A stretch of 64,000 nucleotides of DNA from Geosiphon pyriformis (Eukaryota; Glomeromycota; Glomeromycetes; Archaeosporales; Geosiphonaceae), in NCBI GenBank assembly GCA_016748015.1, contig JAAOMT010000684.1, positions 124,001 to 188,000 on the forward strand, in the 5' to 3' direction. The notes below the pieces were generated by a model, which was not told where the DNA came from, did no database searches, and saw nothing but the letters and a program-made list of their open reading frames with translations. Below, in pieces: positions 37,501 to 48,239 of the stretch. The position numbers and the translations under genes were made by a program. Within the stretch, counting starts at the first letter, position 1. Every line of letters starts with the position of its first letter.

Positions 37501-39144
37501 AACCAAAGAAACATCAGAAGCTGTTGGACATGGGGTATTGCACATAGGCCCTCTTGATTTTGGAAAAACTCTTATGACTCTTAAGGTAGATTTTGCTGAA
37601 TTCAGTTATTTTGAAAATTTTTCTTTCAATGTTGCCTTAATATTTCTTTGATATAGTCTACATCCCCCACGTTGAAAGGGAGAATTAGAACTTGCCTCCA
37701 ATTCGGCAGTTTCTTCTGTGGTCGTATGATATCTCACTATTGCCCAGTTCTCATCCCTCTCAAATATCCTGAAGACGCTTTACCCATTAAACCTTTTAGA
37801 AAGCACTCTGAGCCAGAGATCTATAGTGTCACTGCGAAAGATGGTGTTCGTTCTTTATTGACTAGATTTAAAGGAAATGGACAAGATCCTCAACATCTTA
37901 AAGGACCTGTACTTTTTGTATGTTTTCAAGATGAAGTGTGTTTGGAATGATATTATCTTTGACATTGATTTGGTTCATTTCGATTTTAGGTTCACGGGGC
38001 TGCGATGACCCACGAAATGTGGACAACAAGTTTAGTTGAACATAGCATAGTTGACGTGCTTATCGAGAAAAATTATGATGTTTGGCTGATCGATTATCGC
38101 ATTTCACCACAAAATAAATCCTCTCACGAGCAGCACACAATTGACTCGATGACGTTGGATATTGCTGCTGGTGTTGATAAAATTCTTGAAATAACTAAGG
38201 TAGAAAAAATAGCCGTTATCGCACACTGCATTGGATCAATTGCTACATTCATGGGGCTACTGGATGGAACAATAAAAGGTGTCGGATCATTAATTGCCTC
38301 ACAAGTGGTATGCTTTCTAAAAAAAAATTTATTATGTCCCAAAATTTGTAAATATCCACCTTTAATTTATCTTCATCATCCTTACTAATCATAAACTTTG
38401 AATTTTTAAGGGTATGCATCCAATGTTGCAGTTATTTAATAGTATCAAAGCCCATCTTGGATTAGTCTTTATATGGCGATATATTCTACGGCAAGAATTC
38501 TTCGATGTACGCACCTCAAGAAAAACTGACTATTTCAACGGCTTTCTCAACCAATTGCTTCGATTCGTCCCAGTTGGTCGTTCACAAGTGTGTCGTAACG
38601 CAGTATGTCATCGTGCGTCTTTTGCATATGGATTGCTATGGCAACACGAACATCTCCATCAACAAATTCACGACCATGCCCATGAGTTTTTCTCTTATAT
38701 CAATGTAACAACCCTTCATCATCTTACGAAAATGGCACTAAAAAAGAAAATTTATAGCTATAATGGTGGAAATGTCTATGTAACGAAAAAGAACATTGAA
38801 GATAATTTGAAGTTCCCTATCACATTCATTCATGGTGATAAGAATTCTGTGTAAGTATTAGGCCGCAGTGTTGGCTTATGGGTATTTCATTTAAAAATTA
38901 CCGAATGGCTGTCTTACCCTTTCTTCATTATATCTATAGTTTTTCTCCGGAATCAACTAAAAAGAGTTTTGAAACATTACGAGAGATTAATGGCCCAGAA
39001 TTCTATAAGCGTTGGGAGATAGACAATTACGGCCATTTAGATTGCTGGTGGGGAAAAGATGCTGATAAAGACGTGTTTTTCCGTGTCATCGATCACCTCC
39101 AGTCTGCCGCAAGTTATTATGGATATCAACCAAATTTTGAATAA
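34590..39144 (+). CDS. GMC oxidoreductase (cholesterol-oxidase type) fused to alpha/beta-hydrolase
   Basis: Model: join(34590..34743,34828..34978,35053..35162,35233..35597,35674..35847,35930..35969,36075..36643,36714..37074,37167..37585,37657..37917,37990..38307,38411..38850,38940..39144), 1188 aa, phases consistent. The N-terminal half is FAD-dependent: VVVIGSGYGGG at 23-33 (dinucleotide fold), NGLGGTSLIN, AAGTLGTNEI, and HPLGGC at 500-505. These, with the following GVNPFFTICALAER, match cholesterol oxidases. The C-terminal half is an alpha/beta-hydrolase: oxyanion HG at 870-871, nucleophile elbow AHCIGS with Cys948 where serine is usual, likely acid Asp1117 (HGDKN) and base His1153 (YGHLD). 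No signal peptide is seen. Sterol or fatty-alcohol oxidation coupled to ester hydrolysis is an inference. Similar two-domain proteins occur in actinobacteria and some fungi. Confidence 0.93.
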
Positions 39145-39504
39145 GCTGCTTCTGCTAAATGAGTATCCCTATTTAACCTGACTCCTCTCTTCAAGAAGGG
39201 TAATTCCGAATTATTATGATCTCATTCAAAGTTGTGAGTTGTACAAATTATACGAAGCATCATATCCCAAAAACTGGCATATGAAGTTCGCGAAAAACAT
39301 TGAATTTAATTTATCAAGTTTAACCTTTGCCAAGATATTATATTCCAATAAATTTATTTTGAATTATAAAGTCTAGAAGACTTGACAAAGAGAATTAATT
39401 AATTTTTACTTATTTTCTGACTTGAAATCACCAAACAAAAGGATTAAACGATCTTTAGAATACAAAATTCCCAAGTTATCATTACCATTGGCGAAGTTTT
39501 TGTT

Positions 39505-39912
39505 TTATGCTCGTTTCCGATTGCGGTTACTATTTAGATTGCCGTTGAAGTATCCTCGATTCGCGTTACCATTTAGTTATCATTATCGTTGAAGCTTCCG
39601 AGGTTGTTGTTATTAGAGTTACCACTGAAAAATTCTAAATTATTATTTCCATTGAAGTTACCAACCGTTGCCGTTGCCATTGAACGACCTTTCTTCATTT
39701 TCCTCATCTGCTTGGACAATAGCAAATGAAATGAGAGTTAACCAGATAATTCCAGCTAAAAATGCTGTTTTGACAAAGTAAATATATAAACAAGGTTGGA
39801 GGCACAAAGTTTTCTGAAGATATTTAGCGATGAAATGGAGATTTTTATAAACCTCAAGCTCTAATAATACAATAAATAGTTTGACTGTAATGACACAGTT
39901 TCCCCTCGTCAT
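39505..39912 (-). pseudogene. Secreted-type Gly/Asn-repeat protein, frameshifted
   Basis: The ORF 39658-39912 (84 aa) has a hydrophobic signal-like segment, TAFLAGIIWLTLISFAIVQA, followed by acidic EENEE and SFNGNGNGW, stop. One base past GGT the next frame continues with GNFNGNNNLEFFSGNSNNNN and LGSFNDNDN, and after another shift with GNANRGYFNGNLNSNRN. The pieces form an imperfect FNGN/GN repeat, so the ORF is best read as a repeat protein broken by single-base shifts, or as an allele with a shortened end. A small exon could instead supply the start. The function is unknown; such secreted repeat peptides are often wall-associated or effector-like. Confidence 0.45.
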
Positions 39913-40312
39913 GAGAAGTTTCTTTTATACAAAAACTTCATAGTGAAATTGTAAAGAAGTCGTGACTGATTTTTGCAATATAACGAGAGGCTTTGGGAAG
40001 AATTCAAGATTTTGAACCAATTCGACGGAAGCCACACTCTAGCATTGTCAACTGTCGAATATAAAATTATTACAATTGCAAGCTTACAGGGTTCTAAGAA
40101 ATCATCAAAATCTTTCAGTGATTTTCTTTCGAGAAAGATCTTTTAAGCAAAGCCGTTATAAACCTAATTTTCTTCATTTCCAGATGGTTGCTCCAAGGAA
40201 GAATTTAGGCTTTGAATTTTTATGATAGTATTTGGTGATTCATCTTCTGTCTGAATGTCAGATAAGCAAAAAAAAATTTAAGGCTGTTCATCGATTTCTT
40301 CATTCAAAAACA

Positions 40313-40573
40313 ATGATTAGTTTTTTATACATTTTTTTTGGGCTTTTCTTTATTTTCATCCAAGTTCTACGACCTGTTAATGATGGCAGTATTCTTGAAC
40401 AAGAAATTTTAAAAAATTTTTTTTTAAAGTCAATTTCTGAAATAGCCAATCAAAAGTTTAATCTCAATTTATGCAAACAGATAAATTTTTCAGAGATGAA
40501 TTTATTTACTTTGGACAGAAACCCATCATATGACCAAAATAAGGACCATTATGAGCAACACTACCTATATTAA
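40313..40573 (+). CDS. Small secreted or membrane-anchored hypothetical protein
   Basis: An ORF of 86 aa starting at the ATG at 40313 (MISFLYIFFGLFFIFIQ), a strong signal peptide or signal anchor, followed by a polar Asn/Glu/Lys-rich segment with one Cys (NLNLCKQINF) and ending DHYEQHYLY. An in-frame ATG lies 27 codons upstream. It converges on the lipase-like gene with only 57 bp between stop codons. No family was recognised. Translation of a chance AT-rich ORF cannot be excluded. Confidence 0.35.
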   Translation: MISFLYIFFGLFFIFIQVLRPVNDGSILEQEILKNFFLKSISEIANQKFNLNLCKQINFSEMNLFTLDRNPSYDQNKDHYEQHYLY

Positions 40574-40630
40574 TATATTGATTATTGCATTCCTTTAAGA
40601 ATCAAAAGATTGTAAAATTCTTAAAAATTT

Positions 40631-41924
40631 TCAAGGCTGAAAAAAGCAAATTTTCTTTGAATTTACAACTTAAACTTGAAATCTTACCTGACTTTCATTT
40701 CTAATTCTTTTTATTCCATCAACTAAAGGTCCTTGACAAAACCAAACTTTCTCAATTATCTTCATTTTATCATTCCAAAATTTGTCGTCTCCATCTTTTT
40801 CACAATCACATTTATATACATGCTCAACCCAAAATTCATTCCGTTGATGTTTCCATATTAATGCTGAATTTTGTGACTGTTCACTGTAATCAAAGGGCAA
40901 TCTTGAAACAAAATCATCCCCAATTGTAATTCGAAAAGTTTTTAAAATTTTCTTGCCTATGGAATCAATATAATGAGAAAATGCCTGATCACCAAGACGA
41001 GGTTGTCCAAAAGTGTATACTTCAATTAGGAATGGAAATTTGGACGGAAGATGAGGTACAGTGAAACTTATTCCTGCGATCATTGCAAATGCTTGAAATA
41101 CAAATAATCTTTTATTCAGAATTGTCTTAATTCGAAAATATGAAACTTTAATTTAATAGACGTAATTCAAAAACGAAATGGAAATAATATTTTTATTTAC
41201 CTCCACCTAATCCATGCCCAATAAACATAGCCTTCTGAATTTTTTTGGTCCCTATTTCTTTCAAAATTTTTTGCTCAATATTTCCTCGAATAAGTCGAAA
41301 CTGATTTTGGAAAAACTTTTCAATTTTGATCATTCTAAGGTTATAATGTCTTGCCATCACAAATTTTTTCACTCGCCATTCATCAAGTGTATATTCGGAT
41401 TTAAAAGTGACAATTAGTATTTGTTTTTTATTGGTCATGTCTTTGATCGCTTTTGCCTTGACTAAAAAACGACAAATAGAATATTTATTAATGTCAATAT
41501 ACAGTATAAGAAATTTTTAAAGAAAAGTTACCATTTTACCAAAAACATCAAGACCAACGGCATCACGACTTTCTTGATTCATACAATACGAAAAACTCGC
41601 TTCTCTTGCAGAAAACTGTAAATTTGACAGTCTAACTTTAAATTGTTCTCCAATCAATTGAATTTTTGAACTTCCATCTTCTCTGAGGTTTAAATTGTTA
41701 AAATTTGATCTCTTTATTAGCAAAGTAGTTGAATTTTTGAAATAAAAATTTTGTAGTGATATTCTCTGTGTTGTATTAAGAATTTTTATCATTGATATTT
41801 CAATTTTAGATGTTAAACTTTTTTGAAGGAATCTTAAAGTTGATGATAAAAGATTGGATAATAAAATAATGAGAAGGCATATATTTAAAAATAATTTATA
41901 TTTCTTCAAGAATATGTTCATCAT
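40631..41924 (-). CDS. Class 3 lipase-like protein lacking the nucleophile serine
   Basis: Model: complement(join(40631..40636,40688..41091,41201..41461,41540..41924)), 351 aa. The last exon is just CCT TGA. The N-terminus has a membrane anchor or signal peptide (LNICLLIILLSNLL, residues about 12-26). The fold matches fungal class 3 lipases: SYCMNQESRDAV, KQILIVTFKSEYTLDEW (the region before the lid), GHGLGGAFAMIAG at the nucleophile elbow, EVYTFGQPRLGD, and ITIGDDFVSRLP with the acid residue. The elbow should be GHSLGG; here Ser is Gly (GGA), which removes the catalytic nucleophile. All splice junctions are phase-consistent. It is either an inactive homolog with a binding role or a decaying gene. 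It is probably secreted or ER-anchored. Confidence 0.88.
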
Positions 41925-43479
41925 TTGATGATTTAACGATTAAAAAAAGCTTTCTTGATATAATTTGCTGCATCTCACTATAAAATAAAGTTGTATTCAT
42001 TACAAAAATTTCAACTCTTATCATACGATTTAATGTTTGGTAATTTCAAAAATAAAGATCAAAGAACTTATCTAAACAAATTGTGTCAATTATTTATATG
42101 TGTACTAATAATAAAAATAAGATACGAGGTTTTCATTTATTGTTAAGATCGAATCAAGGTAGATTTATGGTGAAATTTTCTATGATTGAAAATATTCCTA
42201 AAATGCATACAATACAAGGTTAAATCATTATAATATATTTTACCAGGAATGTAAATAATTCTTTTTTTTTATAAATTCAACCGAAATCAAAAAATTTGGT
42301 TTAAAATACTTACACAAAAGATCAAGTTTTTTTTATGAAACATAACTTTTTTAATGATTTTACCAACTTAAAGGCAAGAAAGAATTGATATTTCAAAAGA
42401 ATACATATTTCCTTTTACTTTTTAGAAATTTTCAAATTTTAAGCTTGCAAGATTTTTTTCTCTTTATAACATGACTTTTGAATTAATATTTATTTGATAA
42501 AAATTTATATCATCAAATTATATTTGGAGATATTCCAAATTTATAACCTTTTCCTAATGTTCTTTTAAAAATTCGAATTTCTAATTGTTTTTAACTATTC
42601 ATATATGCAAAATGTGAATAAAAAAATTTATAAATTCACATCGAAAGTAAATTAAACCTCTTTTTTAAGGTTTCAGTATTTTTTTATCTCACTGATTGTC
42701 ATTCCCTAAAATATTTATTTGGTTCTATTATCAAAAAAAAAAAGTAATTACTTTGGTTTAAATTTTCTATTCAAATTTTCCAATAATATGCCTACTTAAA
42801 ATTTTTCATGTTTGCTGAGAAACACATGGATTTTTATTCAAAGCTTCTATGGTATTAGAGGATTTTGTTAAGTAACATGAAATGAGTAAAATATTTTAAC
42901 CTTTAGATTGTAGCTCCAAAATTATTTTATCTTTGCCAAGAAAAATCCTCACAAGGTGTATATTACTTTCGGGTTATCTTAAACAAGGACATCCAAAAAC
43001 TCACATCGTCTAACAAAAATCTGAGAATCTGCATTAGGACGTTCATTTTGCTTAAGGGCTGAAGATAGCCGATGGTTACAAAAGAGTTTTTGAGTTTCAA
43101 GAGATCTTCACACCCGTTAACCTATTTCGACAAAAGAAATTATCACAAAATGCAAAGCGGGTCATTGATGTTGTATTTTATTATTCTGAAACGGGGATTA
43201 AAAAATTTGTCATCTTTCATTGAAGTTATACAATGTAAACTTCGTCATCATTAGCTATACTAAGTCATCAAGACTTACCCGTTTGAGCCTTTTTTTACCT
43301 AAGAAAAATAGGGAACACTTAAAATTTTTAAATTCATAATAAACATTTTAAAAGGAGCTTTTTCGGGTAAAAAAATGGAATGCAATTATTTCACATGTTC
43401 AACTTAATTTTCTATATTTATCTTTCACAAAAAACCGCACTAGACTTTTGCAAACTTCCAAAACAGATCAAGAAACAAT
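41925..43479. other. Intergenic between divergent genes
   Basis: 1.55 kb between the lipase-like and chitin deacetylase genes. It is AT-rich with no coding signal; the 60-codon ORF near 43.1 kb has no recognised similarity. Confidence 0.6.
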
Positions 43480-44866
43480 ATGTTTAAAGGATTAGCTATT
43501 TTTTATTTATTGCTTCTTACGGTCTCTGAAGGAATCCCACCACTTCCCGGAAACTGGCCACTTTATGATCTATCCCCACCCCCAGTAAACGCATGGAATG
43601 ATCTTGTTAATTTAACAGCTTTATCAAGAATTTCTTTAGGGGGAGAAACTTGTCCATTAAAAGATAATTATTGTAGCTGGAGGTGTGGTGCAAAATGTAC
43701 TCGTGATACCGATATTGTAGTTTGCCCACAGAAGAAAGGTATTAAAAAGAATGAAATTCGGATTATAATTTAGATTAGGTTTAAAGTATTTGCTGACTTT
43801 TTCCTTTACAATTTTACTTTTATTCATAATTAGATTGGGGTTTAAGGTAAAATTCACTTTTTAAATAAAAATTAGAATTAGTAAACTTTGAACTTTGCCC
43901 TGATAGATGTAAAGCTAACAATTTTTATAAATTTTATTTACATTCTCAAAAAGTTTTGACGATGGCCCATCGTAAGTTCATTTAATCTTTATGTATAAAG
44001 AATAAAGTCCTAAAAACTTAACAAATTTCATCTAATTGCTTTTCTGAAGAAACTTCACTTTGACTCTATTAAATTATTTAGCTTCACAAAAGATTAAGAC
44101 AACTTTTTTTGTTCTGGGCTCACGAGTAGTTGAATACCCACAAATTCTAAAGCAAGCCTATGATGCAGGTAAAATTTATTAATATTAAGCTCCTCGGTTT
44201 TTTATCCTTCAATCTCAATTATCAATCTAATACTATATAACACTCATAGGACATGAAATTGCTGTCCATACGTGGTCACACGCAAAATTAACAACCCAAA
44301 CAAATGAACAAATAATCGCAGAAATTAAATGGACAGAATTAGCAATCCAGAAGGCTATTGGAGTTACTCCAAGATTTATGCGTCCTCCTTATGGGGATAT
44401 TGACGATCGAGTGAGATCTATCCTTAAACAACTGAATTATACACCTGTTATTTGGGATTCAGACACAAAAGATTGGACATCAATTTCAGATAAACAATTC
44501 GATTTTAATTGGATTGAAGGAAATTTCTCGGATTGGACAAAAATTGTTTCTAATCAAGGTCATATTTCTCTTCAACATGACTTGTATCAACAAACCGTGA
44601 CTCAAGTACCCCAAGTATTATCGATATTAAAAAATGCTGGCTACAATATAATTTCGATTGCTAACTGTGTTGATCGTCAACCTTATCAAGAAAATGGAGT
44701 ATCATTGGATTCATCTGTTACGAATGTGACTTCAACAATACAAAACACTTCACCAACTAACTCACCCTTGGACAATCACATTTCTAGTGCAAATTTAATT
44801 CTTAATCACTGGATTACATTAAACATTTTTATACAATTTGGCATTATATTTTTTTTGTATATTTAA
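43480..44866 (+). CDS. Chitin deacetylase (CE4 polysaccharide deacetylase)
   Basis: Model: join(43480..43738,43834..43846,43954..43971,44050..44168,44250..44866), 341 aa. It removes acetyl groups from chitin in the cell wall. A signal peptide (FKGLAIFYLLLLTVSEG) starts the protein, followed by a Pro/Trp-rich segment and a small Cys-rich stretch. The NodB domain has motif 1 FDDGPS (92-97; catalytic base and metal Asp), motif 2 HTWSH (143-147; metal His) and motif 3 RPPYGD (181-186). A Ser/Thr/Asn linker and a hydrophobic end (NIFIQFGIIFFLYI) suggest a GPI anchor. Motif 1 is assembled from two microexons of 13 and 18 nt, each with canonical splice sites and correct phase; any single-exon reading loses the active site. 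Confidence 0.93.
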
Positions 44867-45313
44867 AACATCTAGAAACTTTAAAATTAGAAAGATTATG
44901 TTTAATATCTAATATTCTTAATTAATTGGGATATCATAGATTTCTTCAAAGTATAGAGTAATACAACTAAAAACAAATTTATTAGAATCTAAATTTTAAC
45001 AAGTTCATTATTTTAAAAAAAATGCTAATCTTGGTAAATAATTATTTGATTTTCAAATTGTAATAATCTTTATTTTGATTAATTTGGTTATAAAACTGAT
45101 ATTTATTAATTTTAATATTAATTTTAACAGTTAAAAAAATAAAATCTTTCAATATGATGCATTTTATGACAAAAAAATATGTTGTTTTCTAAATTTTAAA
45201 AAAATATATTATTTAATAAAATTTCATACCTAATACTTTTATATATAAATTTTTCTTGAAAAATGGCTTTATTATTTATAAATTGTATTTTCATGTTTTA
45301 ATATATATATACT
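44867..45313. other. AT-rich intergenic
   Basis: A run of A/T-rich sequence before the GC-richer patch. No coding signal was seen. Confidence 0.6.
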
Positions 45314-45726
45314 ATGGAGGCTTCTGAAGTTTTTAGTGATAAGTCTGAGGCTGTTATGGGGATCGTTAATTTTGTACGAGATTTCGCGATCCAACACAGA
45401 TCGGACGTGTGGGTGCCTAACGCCGCCCTGAGACGGTTTTACGAGACCAATAGTCTGCTACCGACAGAAGATAAATGTACCTTCGGTTATGGGTGACCTG
45501 TCTTGTGAGATTTCAGATGCGGATGTTCGTATTTTGGGTTTTAGTCGGGGGATTTCGGTTAATTTTGGTATCAACTTTCCGTTAGCTTTACTGTCGTTCG
45601 ATTTTTGCGGTGGCACCTGTGCCACTCGCGTTATTAGGGTGTAGGGCCGCCTTGTCCGGCTCGAGTGGCTGGTCACGTGTAGAAAACGCATGAGCCACTC
45701 GTAAAATAAAATAAAATAAAATAAAA
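45314..45726 (+). mobile_element. GC-richer inserted patch with (TAAAA)n tail
   Basis: This 0.4 kb block is visibly richer in G and C than anything around it and has sharp edges, with TA repeats on both sides. A 60-codon ORF (starting MEASEVFSDKSEAVMG, with SDVWVPNAALRRFYETNSLL) stops at 45496. A second frame overlaps and continues GDLSCEISDADVRILGFSRG for 50 codons, so a single-base shift may separate two halves of one coding region. The block ends in a hairpin-forming segment (GCCACTCG twice, CGAGTGGC between), then five TAAAA units and a TA run. A short-repeat A-rich tail is typical of LINE or SINE 3' ends, so a retroposed fragment is my best reading. The protein family was not recognised. 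Confidence 0.5.
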
Positions 45727-46166
45727 TATATATATATATTAATCATTTATTTAAGATATTGATCTGTTCAAAGTTTTCAAAAACAACATTTAGTCACTCT
45801 CTTGTTCTCTAACGTTCATATAATAAATACGCATAATCCAAAGTAGATATTATCGACGATTCATTTTGTTGACAGTTTTAGAATAAAAAACACAATGTTA
45901 TTTCAAAATTATCATATTTCCTGATATTAATTTAGTTAAACCTAAAGTTTCTTTGAGGAATATAATGATTCTTAAATCTTTAGTTTTATATACAAAGGTG
46001 TGTTTGAATTGCTTCTCGGTATTTTAAGTATACTATATAAACATGAATCAAATCGGAAAATAGCAAATATGTTGGCCATCCGAGAATCATAAATCATCAA
46101 TTTACATTTAGTTATGGCTTCGTCTTTCAAAAACATAGACCATTAAATGCAATCAATTTAATTAAG
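45727..46166. other. Intergenic
   Basis: AT-rich spacer with no coding signal, downstream of the minus-strand membrane protein gene. Confidence 0.55.
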
Positions 46167-48239
46167 TCAAACCTCGGAAAAAGCTGGAATAAATTGTGCT
46201 CGGGTGATTTGACTATCCCTCATTGGATGAGATCGTGTCTCTTCTCTTTGCCGCGCAGAGCTAGTCTCTGAATTTTCAGAACCAGATCTAGTTGTCGTAT
46301 CTGAATTTTCCACAACAGCTCGAGGTACCTGAGTATATAGATGACTCGATGTTAAAGACGAGCCATCTACATCTCTAAATTGTCGTAAGAAACTTGCATC
46401 GGCCACAAAATCTCTTAAAAAAAGTTCAAGGGAATCGTATCGCCTTTGCAAATGAAGAATATACTGATTCAAAGTATCAGTATCTGAAGTAATTGGATAT
46501 TGAAGACGGGTATTATCATACATGGGAAGCACAGGAAACAATTCACGTATTTGTCGGTTTGTCTTTTTAGCGAAACAACAACCATAAAAGTGAATAAGGC
46601 CCCAAGGTTGAATCAATTCATTACCTGATAAAACTTGGTTATCACAAGCATACTAAAAAAATCAATCAAAAACGGTTAAAAAAGTAAACCTTTTACCAAA
46701 GATCATTGTATATATTAACTTCATTAGACACAAAGCTCCACCAAATAAAGCAAATAAATTTACAACCTATAAAAAGAAATTTTGAATATTAAATTTTTAA
46801 TCATTGTGAACATTCTCATTTTGGAAAATTCATTTGCTTACCGTGTGACACCTGAACATCTCGAAAAAAAAAAATTAATTAATTTTGCGTAGGATTTTTT
46901 AGTTTTGTTTGATTCATTTAATTTTGAATTATTACATAAAGTACCTCTCTTCGGTCTCTACATTAACCAAAAATGTTTTTGGAATAAGTGAAAGCCGGGC
47001 AAAGTATAATGAATCAGTGATATTTTCTCTCAGAGATCCACTCTCTGTAACAGAATAAATGAAGATGAGCTTAAATTATGTATAAAAATTATGTAAAGTA
47101 AAACATATAAATCATAATAAGTAACCTAGGGAAGTAGTTATGTAAGGAAGAAGAATCTGATTTTTTGTTTGGATTCCTAACGTTTCCAATCCTTTAGAGT
47201 ATATTCGCTTTTTGATTGTCCGAGCGAAAACGAGAATATATGCCTAAAAAGTTGAACACGAAGAGAAAATTCTGAATAAAATTATAGGTTTTGGGTTTAC
47301 ATTCAAAATTTATCAATCAATCAATTAATCAATCAATCAATTAATCAATCAATCAATTAATCAATCAATCAATTAATTAATCAATTAATCAATTAATGAA
47401 TGAAAAAGCCCACCTGACGATATATCAAATAATGTGAATTTTTTGAAAAAAGAGTTCGCCCAAATTGTTTATTTGAGCCCAAATTTTGTATCTTGAAGGG
47501 ATTAAGTTCTTCAATGAAATCAAATCAAGCAGAAGATGAGTTTCGAAAATCATTGAAAATCTAAAAATCTCTTTTTTCTAAAAGTTTTACCTCGATCATA
47601 TGCTGAAAGAAGAATGGGACTTTGAGTATCTATACTTGAGTTGTAAGCTGGGTCTGTAAGGAAAAAATAAAAAGTAGTTCCTAGAATTCCTTTGGGATCA
47701 AGTTTTTTTGGCTTAATATTGATAGTATGGCCAACAGTAAAATTTCCAATATAGGCTTGGTCATCTTTATTAAAAATAGGTTGATTTATATACTGGTTGC
47801 AAATATTATCCCTCAAATTATCTTCGCTTTCATCTAATAAAAATTTTTTGGATACATTTATTTTAATCAAATTTCAAAGTTACCCCAAAAAGTTTTTCAA
47901 ACTCTACTCACCATTGTAATTGAACACACAACTTATTTTAAATGAGGTCCTGAATCTCATAAATAAATCTGCGTATTCATTTGTTAAAAAATGAAATTTT
48001 TATATATAAAATCGTGTTATTTGTATAAAGAGAAAAGTGACACTACCTGGTATTGGTAATTCCAAACTCCAAAAGTTTGTAAAGCGAACAAGTTTTATAT
48101 CATTTAAAATTCCAGTAATCAAAATGATGAGGTACCCACAAATGCAAACAAGAAAAGTGAATTTTACTACAAATCGAACCACTGTGATGGAAATGTGCTC
48201 CCTTGAACGATATTTTTGAAAATAATGTTTTAAATCCAT
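46167..48239 (-). CDS. Two-span membrane protein of unknown function, paralog A
   Basis: Model: complement(join(46167..46624,46697..46766,46842..46851,46945..47044,47126..47243,47414..47508,47591..47833,47912..47968,48047..48239)), 447 aa. A first membrane span (FLVCICGYLIILITGIL) near residue 30 is followed by a long, probably extracytoplasmic region with a conserved Cys and NQYINQP-YIGNF block. A second span comes next (LFALFGGALCLM), then a cytoplasmic tail with WGLIHFYGCC and a coiled segment LHLQRRYDSLELFLRDFV. I placed the start at 48239 because exon 1 is then 193 nt, exactly as in the paralog at 60.9-63.0 kb; an in-frame ATG lies 15 codons upstream. Exon 7 is only 10 nt (RCHT across the junctions). 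No known family was recognised; a surface receptor or sensor is possible but unproven. Confidence 0.85.
47311..47404. repeat. CAAT/TAAT tetranucleotide repeat inside an intron
   Basis: About 90 bases of ATCA/ATTA units lie in intron 4 of paralog A, making it the longest intron of the gene (170 nt). Confidence 0.9.

Noticed and set aside
47311-47404. Repeat array considered as CRISPR-like
   Set aside because: It is a tetranucleotide microsatellite inside an intron, without spacers.
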